A DNA stretch of 64,000 nucleotides from Kangiella geojedonensis (GCF_000981765.1 NZ_CP010975.1:930001-994000), one strand, 5' to 3'. Counted from the stretch's first letter, positions 1 to 9,825 are shown. Numbers and translations: made by a program. Notes: a model not told the origin generated them from the letters alone.

Positions 1-137
1 AAAATATGCAGCCCATTAGCTTTCTGAATTAAGGGCACTAGTACAGCGCTCGGTCTGAGCTTCGCTGTTCGTGGCGTGATTTCATCTGCAGCATCTAATG
101 CTTGTTGTATTTGTTCAAGAGTTATCATAGTGCTCAT
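1..137 (-). CDS. nudL: Nudix hydrolase, CoA pyrophosphatase-like (partial, N-terminus only)
   Basis: Only the first 45 or so residues are inside the window; the gene runs off the left edge. The reading frame opens with MSTMITLEQIQQALDAADE and reaches a KLRPSAVLVPLI segment, which resembles the first beta strand of NudL/YeaB-type CoA pyrophosphatases (compare RxAAVLIPI in the family). The Nudix box itself is outside the window. It starts 7 bases after the pabB stop codon on the same strand, and pabB-nudL is also the gene order in E. coli, which supports the call. The ATG at 137 or the one at 128 could be the start. The product would hydrolyse CoA or other nucleotide diphosphate derivatives. 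Confidence 0.6.
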   Translation of the reverse strand, partial: MSTMITLEQIQQALDAADEITPRTAKLRPSAVLVPLIQKANGLHI

Positions 138-143
138 TACCAA

Positions 144-1574
144 TCATTCATCACTGAGAACGGGTAATATTTTACTGAGTTTATGAAGCGTTTCTTCATA
201 CTCGTTTTCTGCTTCTGAATCAGCCACTAAGCCGCCGCCGCCCCAAGCATGAATTTTTCCACCGTCAGTAACCAAAGTACGAATGGCAATATTGGAGTCT
301 AAGAAGCCTCTGAAATCTATGTACATCATTGAGCCACAATAAATACTGCGGCGATGCGGTTCTAACTCCTCAATAATTTCCATCGCGCGAACTTTCGGCG
401 CGCCGGTAATAGAGCCGCCTGGGAAGCAGTGTTTTAATAAAGTAAAGACATCGCTGTCTTGCGCTAAGTCTGCTTCAATCGTACTCACTAGGTGATGAAC
501 CGATATAAAAGATTGCAGCTCGAATAACTTGGTGACATTGACGGAACCTATTTCAGCGTTGCGACCAATATCGTTGCGCAGGAGATCGACAATCATCAAA
601 TTTTCAGCACGATCTTTGTCGCTGTTTTGAAGCTCGTCAGAAAGGCGCTTGTCTTCTGCTTCGTCTTTGCTGCGTGGGCGCGTGCCTTTGATCGGTTGTG
701 TGACCACATGCAGCTTTTTTCGTTTACCTGTACCCTGGGGGAACACCTGTATAAAACGCTCTGGCGACAATGAGAGAATTTGTTGCTGTTCCAAATTCAT
801 ATAAGACGAGAAGGGCGCTTGATTATGATCAGTGAGCTTTAAATAAGCATTCCAAGGATGACCTTGATAGTCGGCGGAAAAACGTTGAGCCAAATTCACT
901 TGGTAACAATCGCCAGCATGAATGTAGTCATGAACTTGGTTAAAACGTTTGATGTAACCGTCTTTGTTCATGTTGCTTTGCCAAGTACTACTTAAGCTAA
1001 ACTCGTTCTCTTTGGCGCTGACGCCTTCTTCATACAGCTTTTCGAATTCGACGATAATATCTTTCCAATACGCATCACAATACCGACAGAACTTAACCAA
1101 AAAACTTTTATGGTTTTTATGATCGCTGATGTAAGCCCATTCGTACAAACCAAATGCTAACTCTGGTAGCTCAATGTCGTTTTCGGCAAGACTAGGCAAC
1201 TTCTCAACGTAACGTCCAGCGTCGTAACTACAGTAACCGGCAATACCACCATGAAAAGGCAGTTGAGCCAATTGATCTGGTAAAGGCTGAGCATCTTTTA
1301 AGCCAAACTCGTAAAAGCGCTTTAAGGTATCAAACGGATCGGCACTAATTTGTATATCAGCACCATTGATATCCGACTCGCCATCTGAGAACGCAAAAGT
1401 GGCTCTTGGGCGGGCCAGAATAATGTCGAACTGAGCCGCTTGATGAAGCGTTTTGCCACTATCGAATAACAGAGCCCAAGGTTCATCCGCAAAGTGCCCA
1501 AAAAGCTCACGAACACCAGCGGGCTCACGATAGGGTAATTCAACAAATGATGATTCTGAGTGCTCTTTTTTCAT
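144..1574 (-). CDS. pabB: Aminodeoxychorismate synthase component I
   Basis: The 476-residue product is a chorismate-binding enzyme that aminates chorismate to 4-amino-4-deoxychorismate in folate synthesis, normally with a PabA glutaminase. Visible family motifs are ILSLSPERF, the PIKGTRPR segment (the Lys of this PIKGT motif marks PabB rather than anthranilate synthase TrpE), DLLRNDIGR, and near the C-terminus GGSITGAPKVRAMEII and the IRTLV strand. The length is close to the usual 450-470 residues. An N-terminal TrpE-like domain precedes the catalytic domain. It is the first gene of a minus-strand pair with the nudL-like gene and is divergent from the fumarase gene. Confidence 0.93.
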   Translation of the reverse strand: MKKEHSESSFVELPYREPAGVRELFGHFADEPWALLFDSGKTLHQAAQFDIILARPRATFAFSDGESDINGADIQISADPFDTLKRFYEFGLKDAQPLPDQLAQLPFHGGIAGYCSYDAGRYVEKLPSLAENDIELPELAFGLYEWAYISDHKNHKSFLVKFCRYCDAYWKDIIVEFEKLYEEGVSAKENEFSLSSTWQSNMNKDGYIKRFNQVHDYIHAGDCYQVNLAQRFSADYQGHPWNAYLKLTDHNQAPFSSYMNLEQQQILSLSPERFIQVFPQGTGKRKKLHVVTQPIKGTRPRSKDEAEDKRLSDELQNSDKDRAENLMIVDLLRNDIGRNAEIGSVNVTKLFELQSFISVHHLVSTIEADLAQDSDVFTLLKHCFPGGSITGAPKVRAMEIIEELEPHRRSIYCGSMMYIDFRGFLDSNIAIRTLVTDGGKIHAWGGGGLVADSEAENEYEETLHKLSKILPVLSDE

Positions 1575-1634
1575 GCAGATTGATTAAAAAGTAAGCTAAA
1601 TGTGAGGCTGATTCGGCTTATTCACCCTCAAAAT

Positions 1635-1664
1635 TTGGGAAACGCCTGATCCAGCCTGTATAAT
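1635..1664 (+). promoter_or_regulatory. Probable sigma-70 promoter of the fumarase gene
   Basis: TTGGGA (1635-1640) and a perfect TATAAT (1659-1664, preceded by TG) are separated by 18 bases. Transcription would start near 1671, about 80 bases before the fumarase ATG. It lies in the gap between pabB and the fumarase gene. This is sequence matching only. Confidence 0.55.
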
Positions 1665-1749
1665 GATGCACCGATTTTAGAGGTTTATGTGTAGCTTGTA
1701 TAGCGGAGCTCACATAAGCTCGACAAACCAAGATTCGGAGAGACCTTGC

Positions 1750-3255
1750 ATGGGCACAATTAAAGCCGAAGATTTTATTGAAAGCGTTGCTGACGCTTTC
1801 CAGTATATTTCCTATTACCACCCGAAAGATTTCATCCAAGCCATGTCTGCGGCTTATGAAAAAGAAGAAAGTCCTGCTGCAAAAGATGCGATGAAACAGA
1901 TTCTCGTTAACTCGCGCATGTCTGCGACAGGGCATCGCCCCGTTTGCCAAGACACTGGTATTGCCTGTGCCTTCGTTAAAGTCGGTATGGATGCAACCTT
2001 TGAAGGTGGTATGACGATTCAAGAAATGGTAGATGAGGGCGTTCGACGCGCTTACACCAATGAAGAGAACCCGCTTCGCGCCTCAGTTTTGATGGACCCA
2101 GCAGGAAAGCGCTTAAACTCAAAAGACAATACGCCAGCGGTGGTGCACGTCGAAATGGTTAAAGGCGATAAAGTCGAAGTCACTTGTGCCGCGAAAGGCG
2201 GTGGCTCTGAAAACAAATCCAAATTTGTGATGTTAAACCCAAGCGACTCAATTGTGGATTGGGTTGTGGAGACCGTGCCAAAGATGGGTGCTGGCTGGTG
2301 TCCGCCAGGCATGCTCGGTATTGGCGTTGGCGGTACGGCTGAAAAAGCCATGGTGCTAGCCAAAGAATCCTTGATGGATCCAATCGATATGCAGGAACTG
2401 CTTAAGCGCGGCCCTAGTAATAAGGTCGAAGAACTGCGTATCGAAATTTATGAAGCGGTGAATAAACTCGGTATCGGCGCTCAAGGTCTTGGTGGCGTAA
2501 CTACAGTACTTGATGTCAAAATTAAAGACTGGCCGACTCACGCAGCCTCAAAACCTGTGGCGATGATTCCAAACTGTGCAGCAACACGTCACATACACTT
2601 CACATTAGACGGTACTGGGCCTGCTATGCTAACCCCACCGTCTATCGAAGATTGGCCTGACATGGAATACGAAGCCTCAGCTGACGCCAAACGTGTCGAT
2701 ATGGACAATGTCACGCCAGAAGAAGTCGCCAGCTGGAAACCGGGCGATGTGTTATTGCTGAACGGCAAAATCTTAACCGGTCGTGACGCCGCTCATAAAA
2801 AGATTAAAGACTTACTGGACTCAGGCGAAGGCTTGCCAGAAGGCTTAGATTTCAATAACCGTTTCATCTATTACGTCGGCCCAGTAGACGCGGTACGTGA
2901 CGAAGCCGTAGGCCCAGCAGGCCCCACAACAGCCACGCGTATGGATAAGTTTACTGAAATGATGCTCGATAAAACGGGCTTATTAGGCATGATCGGTAAA
3001 GCGGAACGTGGCGACGAAGCGATTGAAGCGATTAAAAAGCATGAGTCAGTGTACTTAATGGCTACTGGTGGCGCGGCTTACCTTGTTTCTAAAGCGATTA
3101 AAAACTCACGTGTTGTTGCTTTCCCTGAGCTGGGTATGGAAGCGGTGTATGAGTTTGACGTTGAAGATATGCCTGTGACGGTGGCGGTTGATTCGTCGGG
3201 CGAAAGTGTTCATAAGACGGGGCCGCAGGTTTGGAAAGTTAAGTTAGCATCCTAG
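1750..3255 (+). CDS. Class I fumarate hydratase (4Fe-4S)
   Basis: This 501-residue enzyme interconverts fumarate and malate with a [4Fe-4S] cluster. It has the fused alpha and beta parts of class I fumarases (FumA/FumB type). Three cysteines fit the cluster ligands: Cys66 ([10 protein letters not shown]), Cys184 ([14 protein letters not shown]) and Cys276 ([10 protein letters not shown]); their spacing (118 and 92) nearly matches E. coli FumA. The C-terminal half carries LTGRDAAHK and YYVGPVDA. I chose the ATG at 1750 because a GGAG lies 9 bases upstream; an in-frame ATG at 1687 would add 21 residues unlike the family. It precedes prpB, and fumarate is what succinate from the methylcitrate cycle becomes. 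Confidence 0.93.
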   Translation: MGTIKAEDFIESVADAFQYISYYHPKDFIQAMSAAYEKEESPAAKDAMKQILVNSRMSATGHRPVCQDTGIACAFVKVGMDATFEGGMTIQEMVDEGVRRAYTNEENPLRASVLMDPAGKRLNSKDNTPAVVHVEMVKGDKVEVTCAAKGGGSENKSKFVMLNPSDSIVDWVVETVPKMGAGWCPPGMLGIGVGGTAEKAMVLAKESLMDPIDMQELLKRGPSNKVEELRIEIYEAVNKLGIGAQGLGGVTTVLDVKIKDWPTHAASKPVAMIPNCAATRHIHFTLDGTGPAMLTPPSIEDWPDMEYEASADAKRVDMDNVTPEEVASWKPGDVLLLNGKILTGRDAAHKKIKDLLDSGEGLPEGLDFNNRFIYYVGPVDAVRDEAVGPAGPTTATRMDKFTEMMLDKTGLLGMIGKAERGDEAIEAIKKHESVYLMATGGAAYLVSKAIKNSRVVAFPELGMEAVYEFDVEDMPVTVAVDSSGESVHKTGPQVWKVKLAS

Positions 3256-3257
3256 TC

Positions 3258-3325
3258 GTCATTCCCGCGAAAGCGGGAATCTCAGGATAGTTAAAGAAAT
3301 AGATTCCCGCTTTCGCGGGAATGAC
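3258..3325. repeat. Perfect 25-bp inverted repeat, REP-like palindrome
   Basis: The arm at 3258-3282 (GTCATTCCCGCGAAAGCGGG plus AATCT) is exactly repeated in inverted form at 3301-3325, with an 18-base loop. Each arm is also a small hairpin by itself (ATTCCCGC/GCGGGAAT around GAAA), so the element can fold as one long stem or as two hairpins. It occupies almost the whole gap between the fumarase gene and prpB. It looks like the short extragenic palindromes bounded by GTCAT...ATGAC found dispersed in many genomes; it may also attenuate transcription or protect mRNA ends. Confidence 0.85.
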
Positions 3326-3346
3326 AAGATATTAAGGCAAAGAATT

Positions 3347-4225
3347 ATGAGTGCAGGTTTAAAATTAAGAAAAGCGGTTGAAGATAATAATCCGTTACAG
3401 GTTATGGGTACGATTACGGCTTACGCGGCGCGTATGGCTGAGCAGGTGGGTCACAAGGCGGTTTACCTTTCTGGAGGCGGTGTGGCTGCTAACTCGTTGG
3501 GTATGCCTGATTTGGGTATTTCTACAGCAGAAGACTTATTAGTAGACATCCGTCGTATCACTGACGTCTGCAGTTTGCCATTATTGGTGGACATCGATAC
3601 TGGCTTTGGTGGCGCTTTTAATATCGCGCGCACCACGCGTTCTTTGATTAAAGCTGGCGCAGCTGGTTTCCACATGGAAGACCAGGTAGCTGCAAAGCGT
3701 TGTGGTCATCGCCCAAATAAAGAAATCGTGAGTCAGCAGGAAATGGTTGACCGTATTAAAGCGGCAGTTGATGCGCGTACCGATGAAAACTTCGTGATTA
3801 TGGCACGAACTGATGCGCTTGGTGTCGAAGGTATGCAGTCGGCGATTGATCGCTCGAACGCGTGTCTTGAAGCGGGCGCTGACATGATCTTCCCAGAAGC
3901 GATGAGCAAGCTGGAAGATTATAAATACTTCCGTGAGCACGTAAATGCTCCAATCTTGGCCAACATTACTGAGTTTGGCCAAACGCCACTATTCTCGTGT
4001 GAAGAGTTGGGCGAGCAGGGCGTTGATATCGTCTTGTATTGCTGTGGCGCATACCGTGCTATGAACAAGGCTGCTGAAACTTTTTATCGTGATGTTTTAG
4101 AGAAAGGTCACCAGCGTGACGTGGTCGAAATCATGCAAACGCGCGAAGAGTTGTATGATTTCCTTGGCTACCACGACTATGAGCAGAAGCTGGATAAGCT
4201 TTTTGCTGAAGGTAAAGAAAAATAG
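3347..4225 (+). CDS. prpB: 2-methylisocitrate lyase
   Basis: The 292-residue product cleaves 2-methylisocitrate to pyruvate and succinate, the last step of the methylcitrate cycle. It belongs to the isocitrate lyase/PEP mutase superfamily. The signature K-R-C-G-H-R-P contains the catalytic Cys119. The segments [26 protein letters not shown] and MARTDA are typical of PrpB. The length equals that of known PrpB (about 295) and is far shorter than true isocitrate lyase. It is followed by prpC 69 bases downstream. No PrpR-type regulator is found nearby. Confidence 0.95.
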   Translation: MSAGLKLRKAVEDNNPLQVMGTITAYAARMAEQVGHKAVYLSGGGVAANSLGMPDLGISTAEDLLVDIRRITDVCSLPLLVDIDTGFGGAFNIARTTRSLIKAGAAGFHMEDQVAAKRCGHRPNKEIVSQQEMVDRIKAAVDARTDENFVIMARTDALGVEGMQSAIDRSNACLEAGADMIFPEAMSKLEDYKYFREHVNAPILANITEFGQTPLFSCEELGEQGVDIVLYCCGAYRAMNKAAETFYRDVLEKGHQRDVVEIMQTREELYDFLGYHDYEQKLDKLFAEGKEK

Positions 4226-4294
4226 TATTTAAGAATCGCAGATAGCGGTTCAGCATTAAAAGAGAATTTAAATTTTAAAACAGGAGTAGATAGT

Positions 4295-5440
4295 ATGAGT
4301 GAGTCAGTTTTACCAAAACCAAAAAAGTCGGTTGCCTTATCAGGCGTACCAGCAGGTAACACTGCCCTATGTACTGTGGGTCGTAGCGGAAACGATTTGC
4401 ACTACCGTGGTTACGACATTTTAGACTTGGCAGAAAGCTGTGAGTTTGAAGAAGTTGCACATTTATTAATTCACGGTAAATTGCCTAACGCTGCTGAGTT
4501 AAACAACTACAAGCGTAAATTAAAAGCACTTCGTGGTTTACCAGCACTAGTACAAGACGCGCTAGAGCTTATTCCTGCGAATGCACACCCGATGGACGTT
4601 CTGCGTACGGGTTGCTCAATTTTAGGTACAGTTTTGCCAGAGCGCGAAAGCCAACCGCTAAACGAAGCAAAAGACATTGCGGATCGCCTTATGGCATCAT
4701 TCCCGTCAATGCTTCTATATTGGTACCACTTCTCGCACAATGGCGTAGCGATTGACTTAGAAACTGATGAGGAATCTATTGCAGGTCACTTCCTACACTT
4801 GTTACACGGCGAGCCATGCCCTGACTCATGGGTTCGTGCGATGCAGATTTCATTGAACCTTTATGCAGAGCATGAGTTCAATGCATCCACTTTCACTAGC
4901 CGTGTAATCACAGGTACAGGTTCTGACATGTACTCAGCGATTTGTGGCGGTATTGGTGCATTGCGTGGCCCTAAGCACGGTGGTGCAAACGAAGTCGCGC
5001 TAGACATTCAAATGCGTTACGACAACCCAGACCAAGCTGAAGCTGATATTAAAGAGCGTATTGCTCGCAAAGAAATCGTGATTGGTTTCGGCCACCCAGT
5101 TTACACAACGGGCGACCCTCGTAATGACGTGATCAAGAAAGTGGCAAAAGAGTTGTCAGTTGAGCAGGGCGATACTAACTTGTTCAACATTGCAGAGCGC
5201 CTTGAAACAGTCATGTGGGATGAAAAGAAAATGTTCCCTAACCTAGACTGGTTCTCAGCCGTGTCTTACAACAAGATGGGTATCCCAACATCAATGTTCA
5301 CGCCAATTTTCGTGATGTCACGAATCTCAGGCTGGGCTGCGCACGTTATGGAGCAGCGTCAAGACGGCAAAATCATTCGTCCGAGCGCCAACTATACGGG
5401 GCCGGAGCCGAGGGAGTTTGTTGAAATCGACAAACGATAG
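4295..5440 (+). CDS. prpC: 2-methylcitrate synthase
   Basis: The product (381 residues) belongs to the citrate synthase superfamily and condenses propionyl-CoA with oxaloacetate to 2-methylcitrate. It has the short length of PrpC (370-390 residues) rather than the roughly 430 of the main Gram-negative citrate synthase. Visible motifs are [11 protein letters not shown] and [15 protein letters not shown] (catalytic His regions), and a C-terminal [15 protein letters not shown]. The start has a good ribosome binding site (CAGGAG, 8 bases upstream). It lies between prpB and acnD, which fixes the substrate as propionyl-CoA with fair certainty. Confidence 0.95.
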   Translation: MSESVLPKPKKSVALSGVPAGNTALCTVGRSGNDLHYRGYDILDLAESCEFEEVAHLLIHGKLPNAAELNNYKRKLKALRGLPALVQDALELIPANAHPMDVLRTGCSILGTVLPERESQPLNEAKDIADRLMASFPSMLLYWYHFSHNGVAIDLETDEESIAGHFLHLLHGEPCPDSWVRAMQISLNLYAEHEFNASTFTSRVITGTGSDMYSAICGGIGALRGPKHGGANEVALDIQMRYDNPDQAEADIKERIARKEIVIGFGHPVYTTGDPRNDVIKKVAKELSVEQGDTNLFNIAERLETVMWDEKKMFPNLDWFSAVSYNKMGIPTSMFTPIFVMSRISGWAAHVMEQRQDGKIIRPSANYTGPEPREFVEIDKR

Positions 5441-5449
5441 TCAAAATTT

Positions 5450-5556
5450 TTTTTAGCGCCAATAGCGGCGTTACGCAGTGAATTTATTAGCGGTCATTTA
5501 CTAAGTGTAAACTCCCTCAATAAATTCACTGCAAGCCTTGCTCTTAGCGCTAAAAA
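5450..5556. repeat. Two-tier inverted repeat between prpC and acnD
   Basis: An outer pair of exact 10-base arms (TTTTTAGCGC at 5450-5459; GCGCTAAAAA at 5547-5556) encloses an inner pair of exact 14-base arms (GCAGTGAATTTATT at 5475-5488; its complement at 5519-5532) around a 30-base loop. The element starts just after the prpC stop codon. It could fold as a long hairpin in mRNA, as a terminator or attenuator, or be a small mobile palindrome. The rest of the 332-base gap holds a second palindrome and no coding sequence that I can see. Confidence 0.7.
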
Positions 5557-5603
5557 TTCATTTGAGGCTAAAATGACTGGTCTATGACGTCGATAATTTT
5601 GTT

Positions 5604-5664
5604 AAATGTTCACTCGAAATCCTCAATTACCTGTTAGGTAACCTCCGGTTTCTTGTGAACATTT
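5604..5664. repeat. Nested palindrome upstream of acnD
   Basis: Exact 10-base outer arms AAATGTTCAC (5604-5613) and GTGAACATTT (5655-5664) enclose GAAA/TTTC complements and an exact inner hairpin TTACCT-gtt-AGGTAA (5627-5641). It lies about 110 bases before the acnD start codon, so an operator or a leader hairpin is possible. The symmetry is seen directly; the role is unknown. Confidence 0.65.
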
Positions 5665-5772
5665 GCCGCATTCTCAACGCCATATTTCCAGTCTTTGACA
5701 TTAGTGTTACAAGAAAAATTTAGTGCTATGCGTTAAGGCACTGCAAATGCAAAAGAGACCAAAGATTAAATA

Positions 5773-8361
5773 ATGAATACAAACTACAGAAAGAAACTAG
5801 AGGGTACTGACTTAGATTATTTTGATACGCGTCAGGCGGTCGAGGATATCCAAGAAGGTGCTTACGATAAACTTCCATACACGTCTAAAGTTCTCGCTGA
5901 GAACTTGGTTCGTCGCTGTGATCCTGAGTCATTGACGGCGAGTTTAAAGCAGCTCATCGAGCGAAAGCGTGATTTGGATTTTCCATGGTTTCCAGCGCGT
6001 GTAGTTTGTCACGATATTCTTGGTCAGACGGCATTTGTTGATTTAGCGGGTTTGCGTGATGCTATCGCCGAGGGTGGCGGTGATCCTGCACAAGTGAACC
6101 CTGTTGTGCCTACACAATTAATTGTAGATCATTCGCTAGCCGTTGAGCATGGTGGTTTTGAGAAAGACGCTTTCGAGAAAAACCGTGCGATTGAAGAACG
6201 TCGTAACGAAGATCGTTTCCACTTCATCAATTGGTGTAAAACAGCGTTTAAGAACGTCAACGTAGTTCCACCAGGCAACGGCATTATGCACCAGATTAAC
6301 TTGGAGCGTATGTCGCCAGTGATTCAGGCACGCGATGGTGTTGCATTCCCTGATACGCTTGTGGGCACAGATAGTCACACGCCAATGGTTGATGCTCTAG
6401 GTGTTATTGCTGTGGGTGTTGGTGGTCTTGAAGCTGAAAGCGTCATGCTAGGCCGTGCGTCTTATATGCGTCTTCCTGACATCGTAGGCGTAGAGCTAAC
6501 GGGCAAGCCGCAACCGGGCATTACGGGTACCGATATCGTGTTAGCAATTACTGAATTCTTACGCAACGAGCGTGTGGTTTCAGCTTACTTAGAGTTCTTT
6601 GGCGAAGGTGCTTCGCACTTAACGCTAGGCGACCGCGCGACGATTTCAAACATGACGCCAGAATATGGCGCGACTGCTGGTATGTTCTACATCGACGAGC
6701 AGACCATTGATTATTTAAAGCTTACCGGCCGTGAAGACGAGCAAGTTAAGTTAGTCGAGCAATACGCAAAAGAAACAGGCTTATGGGCAGATGGTTTATC
6801 CAAAGCCGAATACGAGCGTGTATTAACGTTTGATTTGTCATCGGTAGGTCGAAACTTGGCTGGTCCATCGAATCCTCACGCGCGTGTCTCAACATCTGAT
6901 TTAGCTGAAAAAGGCATCGTAAAAGATTACGAGATCGAAGAAGGCAAAATGCCCGATGGCGCTTGTATTATTGCGGCGATTACGAGCTGTACTAATACCA
7001 GTAACCCTCGCAACATGATTGCCGCGGGTATTATCGCGCGCAATGCTAATAAACTTGGCTTACAGCGTAAGCCGTGGGTAAAAACTTCTTTAGCACCTGG
7101 CTCTAAGGCCGTAACCGCTTACTTAGAAGAGTCAAACTTATTGCCTGAAATGGAAAAGTTAGGTTTTGGTGTGGTTGGTTATGCGTGTACGTCGTGTAAC
7201 GGCATGAGCGGTGCCTTAGACCCTAAAATTAAGCAAGAGATTGAAGAAAGAAATTTATATTCAACAGCGGTACTGTCGGGTAACCGTAACTTTGACGGTC
7301 GTATCCACCCACACGCGGATCAAGCGTTCCTAGCATCGCCGCCTTTAGTTGTGGCTTATGCTATCGCCGGTACGATTCGTTTTGATATCGAAAAAGGTGT
7401 GCTTGGAACTGACCAAGAAGGTAATCCAGTAACCTTGAAAGACATTTGGCCGACGGATGAAGAAATTGATTCAATCATTTCGGAAAGCGTCAAGCCACAA
7501 CAATTCCGTGATGTTTATGAGCCGATGTTTAATGTTGAAGTAGACATGGGTGATAAGACTGACCCATTGTATGACTGGCGCCCGATGAGCACTTATATCC
7601 GCCGTCCTCCTTATTGGGAAGGGGCGTTGGCTGGTGAGCGCAGCATGAAAGATATGCGTCCGTTAGCAGTATTAGGCGATAACATTACCACTGATCACTT
7701 GTCGCCATCGAATGCCATTCAAAAATCGAGTGCCGCCGGTGCTTATTTAGATTCGATGGGCGTGCCAGAAGAAGACTATAACTCTTACGCAACGCACCGC
7801 GGTGATCACTTAACCGCACAACGTGCAACTTTCGCTAATCCAAAACTGTTGAACGAAATGGTTCGTGATGAAAATGGCGAAGTGAAGCAAGGGTCATTAG
7901 CGCGCCTTGAGCCGGAAGGCAAAGAAATGCGTATGTGGGAAACGATTGAAACCTACATGGAACGCAAACAGCCGTTGATTATTATTGCTGGCGCAGATTA
8001 TGGCCAAGGTTCTTCGCGTGACTGGGCGGCGAAAGGTGTGCGTCTAGCGGGCGTACAAGTGATTGCCGCTGAAGGCTTTGAGCGCATTCACCGCACCAAC
8101 TTAATCGGTATGGGCGTATTGCCACTTCAGTTTGAAGAAGGCACAACGCGTAAAACGCTCAACATCGACGGAACAGAAACTTATGACGTCGAAGGTGATA
8201 TTGCACCAGGCGCGACAATGACGTTGGTTATTAAGCGTAAAGACGGCGAGCGTGTTGAAGTGCCAATGATATGTCGCTTAGATACCGCCGAAGAAGTAAA
8301 TATCTATGAAGCAGGCGGTGTGTTACAAAGATTCGCTAAGGACTTCTTAGCAGCGAGTTAG
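5773..8361 (+). CDS. acnD: Fe/S-dependent 2-methylisocitrate dehydratase AcnD
   Basis: This 862-residue aconitase-family protein dehydrates 2-methylcitrate to the trans isomer of 2-methylaconitate, which PrpF then isomerises. The [4Fe-4S] ligands are visible: Cys406 in AITSCTNTSNP and Cys472 and Cys475 in ACTSCNG. DSHTPMVDALGV and the C-terminal swivel-domain segment DYGQGSSRDWAAKG are also aconitase hallmarks. It is slightly shorter than AcnA (about 890 residues), as is usual for AcnD, and the neighbouring prpF is diagnostic for AcnD rather than AcnA. The gap to prpC contains two large palindromes, so acnD-prpF may have its own promoter. Confidence 0.94.
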   Translation: MNTNYRKKLEGTDLDYFDTRQAVEDIQEGAYDKLPYTSKVLAENLVRRCDPESLTASLKQLIERKRDLDFPWFPARVVCHDILGQTAFVDLAGLRDAIAEGGGDPAQVNPVVPTQLIVDHSLAVEHGGFEKDAFEKNRAIEERRNEDRFHFINWCKTAFKNVNVVPPGNGIMHQINLERMSPVIQARDGVAFPDTLVGTDSHTPMVDALGVIAVGVGGLEAESVMLGRASYMRLPDIVGVELTGKPQPGITGTDIVLAITEFLRNERVVSAYLEFFGEGASHLTLGDRATISNMTPEYGATAGMFYIDEQTIDYLKLTGREDEQVKLVEQYAKETGLWADGLSKAEYERVLTFDLSSVGRNLAGPSNPHARVSTSDLAEKGIVKDYEIEEGKMPDGACIIAAITSCTNTSNPRNMIAAGIIARNANKLGLQRKPWVKTSLAPGSKAVTAYLEESNLLPEMEKLGFGVVGYACTSCNGMSGALDPKIKQEIEERNLYSTAVLSGNRNFDGRIHPHADQAFLASPPLVVAYAIAGTIRFDIEKGVLGTDQEGNPVTLKDIWPTDEEIDSIISESVKPQQFRDVYEPMFNVEVDMGDKTDPLYDWRPMSTYIRRPPYWEGALAGERSMKDMRPLAVLGDNITTDHLSPSNAIQKSSAAGAYLDSMGVPEEDYNSYATHRGDHLTAQRATFANPKLLNEMVRDENGEVKQGSLARLEPEGKEMRMWETIETYMERKQPLIIIAGADYGQGSSRDWAAKGVRLAGVQVIAAEGFERIHRTNLIGMGVLPLQFEEGTTRKTLNIDGTETYDVEGDIAPGATMTLVIKRKDGERVEVPMICRLDTAEEVNIYEAGGVLQRFAKDFLAAS

Positions 8362-8380
8362 AACTATATACAACGACTTT

Positions 8381-8480
8381 GTCATCCCGCGGTACCAAGG
8401 GCAATTCCTTTGGTCGTTTACCGCGGGAGCCAGAGTCTTTAAAGCAACTTACTAGATTTCGCATCGTAGTGCAGAATGAC
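8381..8480. repeat. Palindromic extragenic element bounded by GTCAT...ATGAC
   Basis: The gap between acnD and prpF carries CCCGCGGTA (8386-8394) and its exact complement TACCGCGGG (8419-8427). Inside it, CCAAGG and CCTTTGG can pair imperfectly. The whole element starts with GTCAT at 8381-8385 and ends with ATGAC at 8476-8480, the same boundary as the palindrome at 3258-3325. It therefore looks like a second member of a dispersed palindrome family. Its effect on prpF expression is unknown. Confidence 0.6.
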
Positions 8481-8500
8481 AAGAACAAAAGGTTAAACCC

Positions 8501-9697
8501 ATGTCAGCAACATTTTCTCCTCAAATCAGGATTCCGGCCACTTACATGCGCGGCGGAACCAGTAAAGGTGTTTTCTTTAACCTAACCGATTTGCCAGAAG
8601 AGGCGCAGGTGCCGGGGCCAGCGCGTGATGCTTTGTTATTGCGTGTCGTGGGGAGTCCTGATCCTTACGGTAAACATACTGATGGTATGGGTGGCGCAAC
8701 GTCGAGCACCAGTAAAACAGTGATCTTGTCGAAAAGCGATATCGCGGATCATGATGTGGATTATTTATTCGGTCAGGTTTCTATCGACAAGCCTTTTATC
8801 GATTGGAGTGGTAACTGCGGCAACTTAACTGCAGCGGTGGGCTCGTTCGCCATTAACAGCGGTCTCGTCGATGCTGAGCGTATTCCTGAAAATGGTCATG
8901 CTGAAGTTCGTATCTGGCAAGCCAATATCGAGAAAACCATCATTGCGCATGTACCGATTACCAATGGTCAGGTGCAAGAAACCGGCGACTTTATTCTCGA
9001 TGGCGTGACGTTCCCAGCAGCAGAAGTGCAGGTCGACTTTCTCGACCCAGCTGGTGAAGGTTCAATGTTTCCAACGGGTAACCTAATTGATGACTTAGAA
9101 GTGCCAAACATTGGTACCTTCAAAGCCACCATGATTACCGCGGGTATTCCAACCATTTTCTTAAACGCCGACGAAATCAACTTTAATGGCAAAACCTATA
9201 ACGGCACCGAGTTACAGGAAGCCATTAACAACGACGACGAAGCTTTAGAAATGTTTGAGACGATTCGAGCGCATGGCGCAGTGAAGATGGGCCTTATCGA
9301 AAACATCGAAGAAGCCGCGAACCGTCAGCACACGCCAAAAGTTGCTTTTGTCGCTAAACCAGCGGACTACGTATCTTCTAGCGGTAAAAACATCAGCGCC
9401 AGCGATATCGATCTCAATGTACGCGCCTTGTCTATGGGCAAGCTCCACCACGCCATGATGGGCACCGCTGCAGTAGCAATCGCTACGGCCTCAACCATTC
9501 CAGGCACGGTAGTGAACTTAGCCGCGGGTGGCGGCGATCGCCAAAGTGTGATCTTTGGACATCCGTCAGGCACCTTAAAAGTCGGCGCAGAGACTGAGCT
9601 GCAAAATGGTCAATGGATCGCTAAAAAAGTTTTTATGAGTCGTAGTGCCAGAATCTTAATGGAAGGCTCTGTACGAGTGCCAGGGGATTGTTTTTAG
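8501..9697 (+). CDS. prpF: 2-methylaconitate cis-trans isomerase PrpF
   Basis: The 398-residue product is a PrpF-family protein with the diaminopimelate-epimerase-like fold. It isomerises the 2-methylaconitate made by AcnD so that the cycle can proceed to 2-methylisocitrate. The N-terminal ATYMRGGTSKGVFF and the segments GMGGATSSTSKTV and WSGNCGNLTAAVG are characteristic. The length matches characterised PrpF (about 397). The gene follows acnD as it does in Shewanella-type prp clusters. Downstream of its stop the local base composition changes sharply to AT-rich. Confidence 0.94.
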   Translation: MSATFSPQIRIPATYMRGGTSKGVFFNLTDLPEEAQVPGPARDALLLRVVGSPDPYGKHTDGMGGATSSTSKTVILSKSDIADHDVDYLFGQVSIDKPFIDWSGNCGNLTAAVGSFAINSGLVDAERIPENGHAEVRIWQANIEKTIIAHVPITNGQVQETGDFILDGVTFPAAEVQVDFLDPAGEGSMFPTGNLIDDLEVPNIGTFKATMITAGIPTIFLNADEINFNGKTYNGTELQEAINNDDEALEMFETIRAHGAVKMGLIENIEEAANRQHTPKVAFVAKPADYVSSSGKNISASDIDLNVRALSMGKLHHAMMGTAAVAIATASTIPGTVVNLAAGGGDRQSVIFGHPSGTLKVGAETELQNGQWIAKKVFMSRSARILMEGSVRVPGDCF

Positions 9698-9825
9698 TAG
9701 CCAATTGTTGGTAAAAACAGTATACAAGTAAATTAGATAACTAACATAATATGCTGGTTTGTAAGAAGGTTTACTTTAAATTCATGTGTATAAGAAGTGT
9801 GAAAAAGGATCTAGGGGAGGATTTT

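Noticed and set aside
1618-2022. Antisense frame of 134 codons over the fumarase 5' end
   Set aside because: Shadow of a well-supported gene; it crosses the fumarase promoter and has no domain.
3581-3982. Antisense frame of 133 codons in prpB
   Set aside because: Shadow frame in a highly conserved gene; no start signals.
8379-8585. Open frame of 68 codons between acnD and prpF
   Set aside because: It covers the palindromic element and runs into the start of prpF in another frame; no ribosome binding site and no family resemblance.
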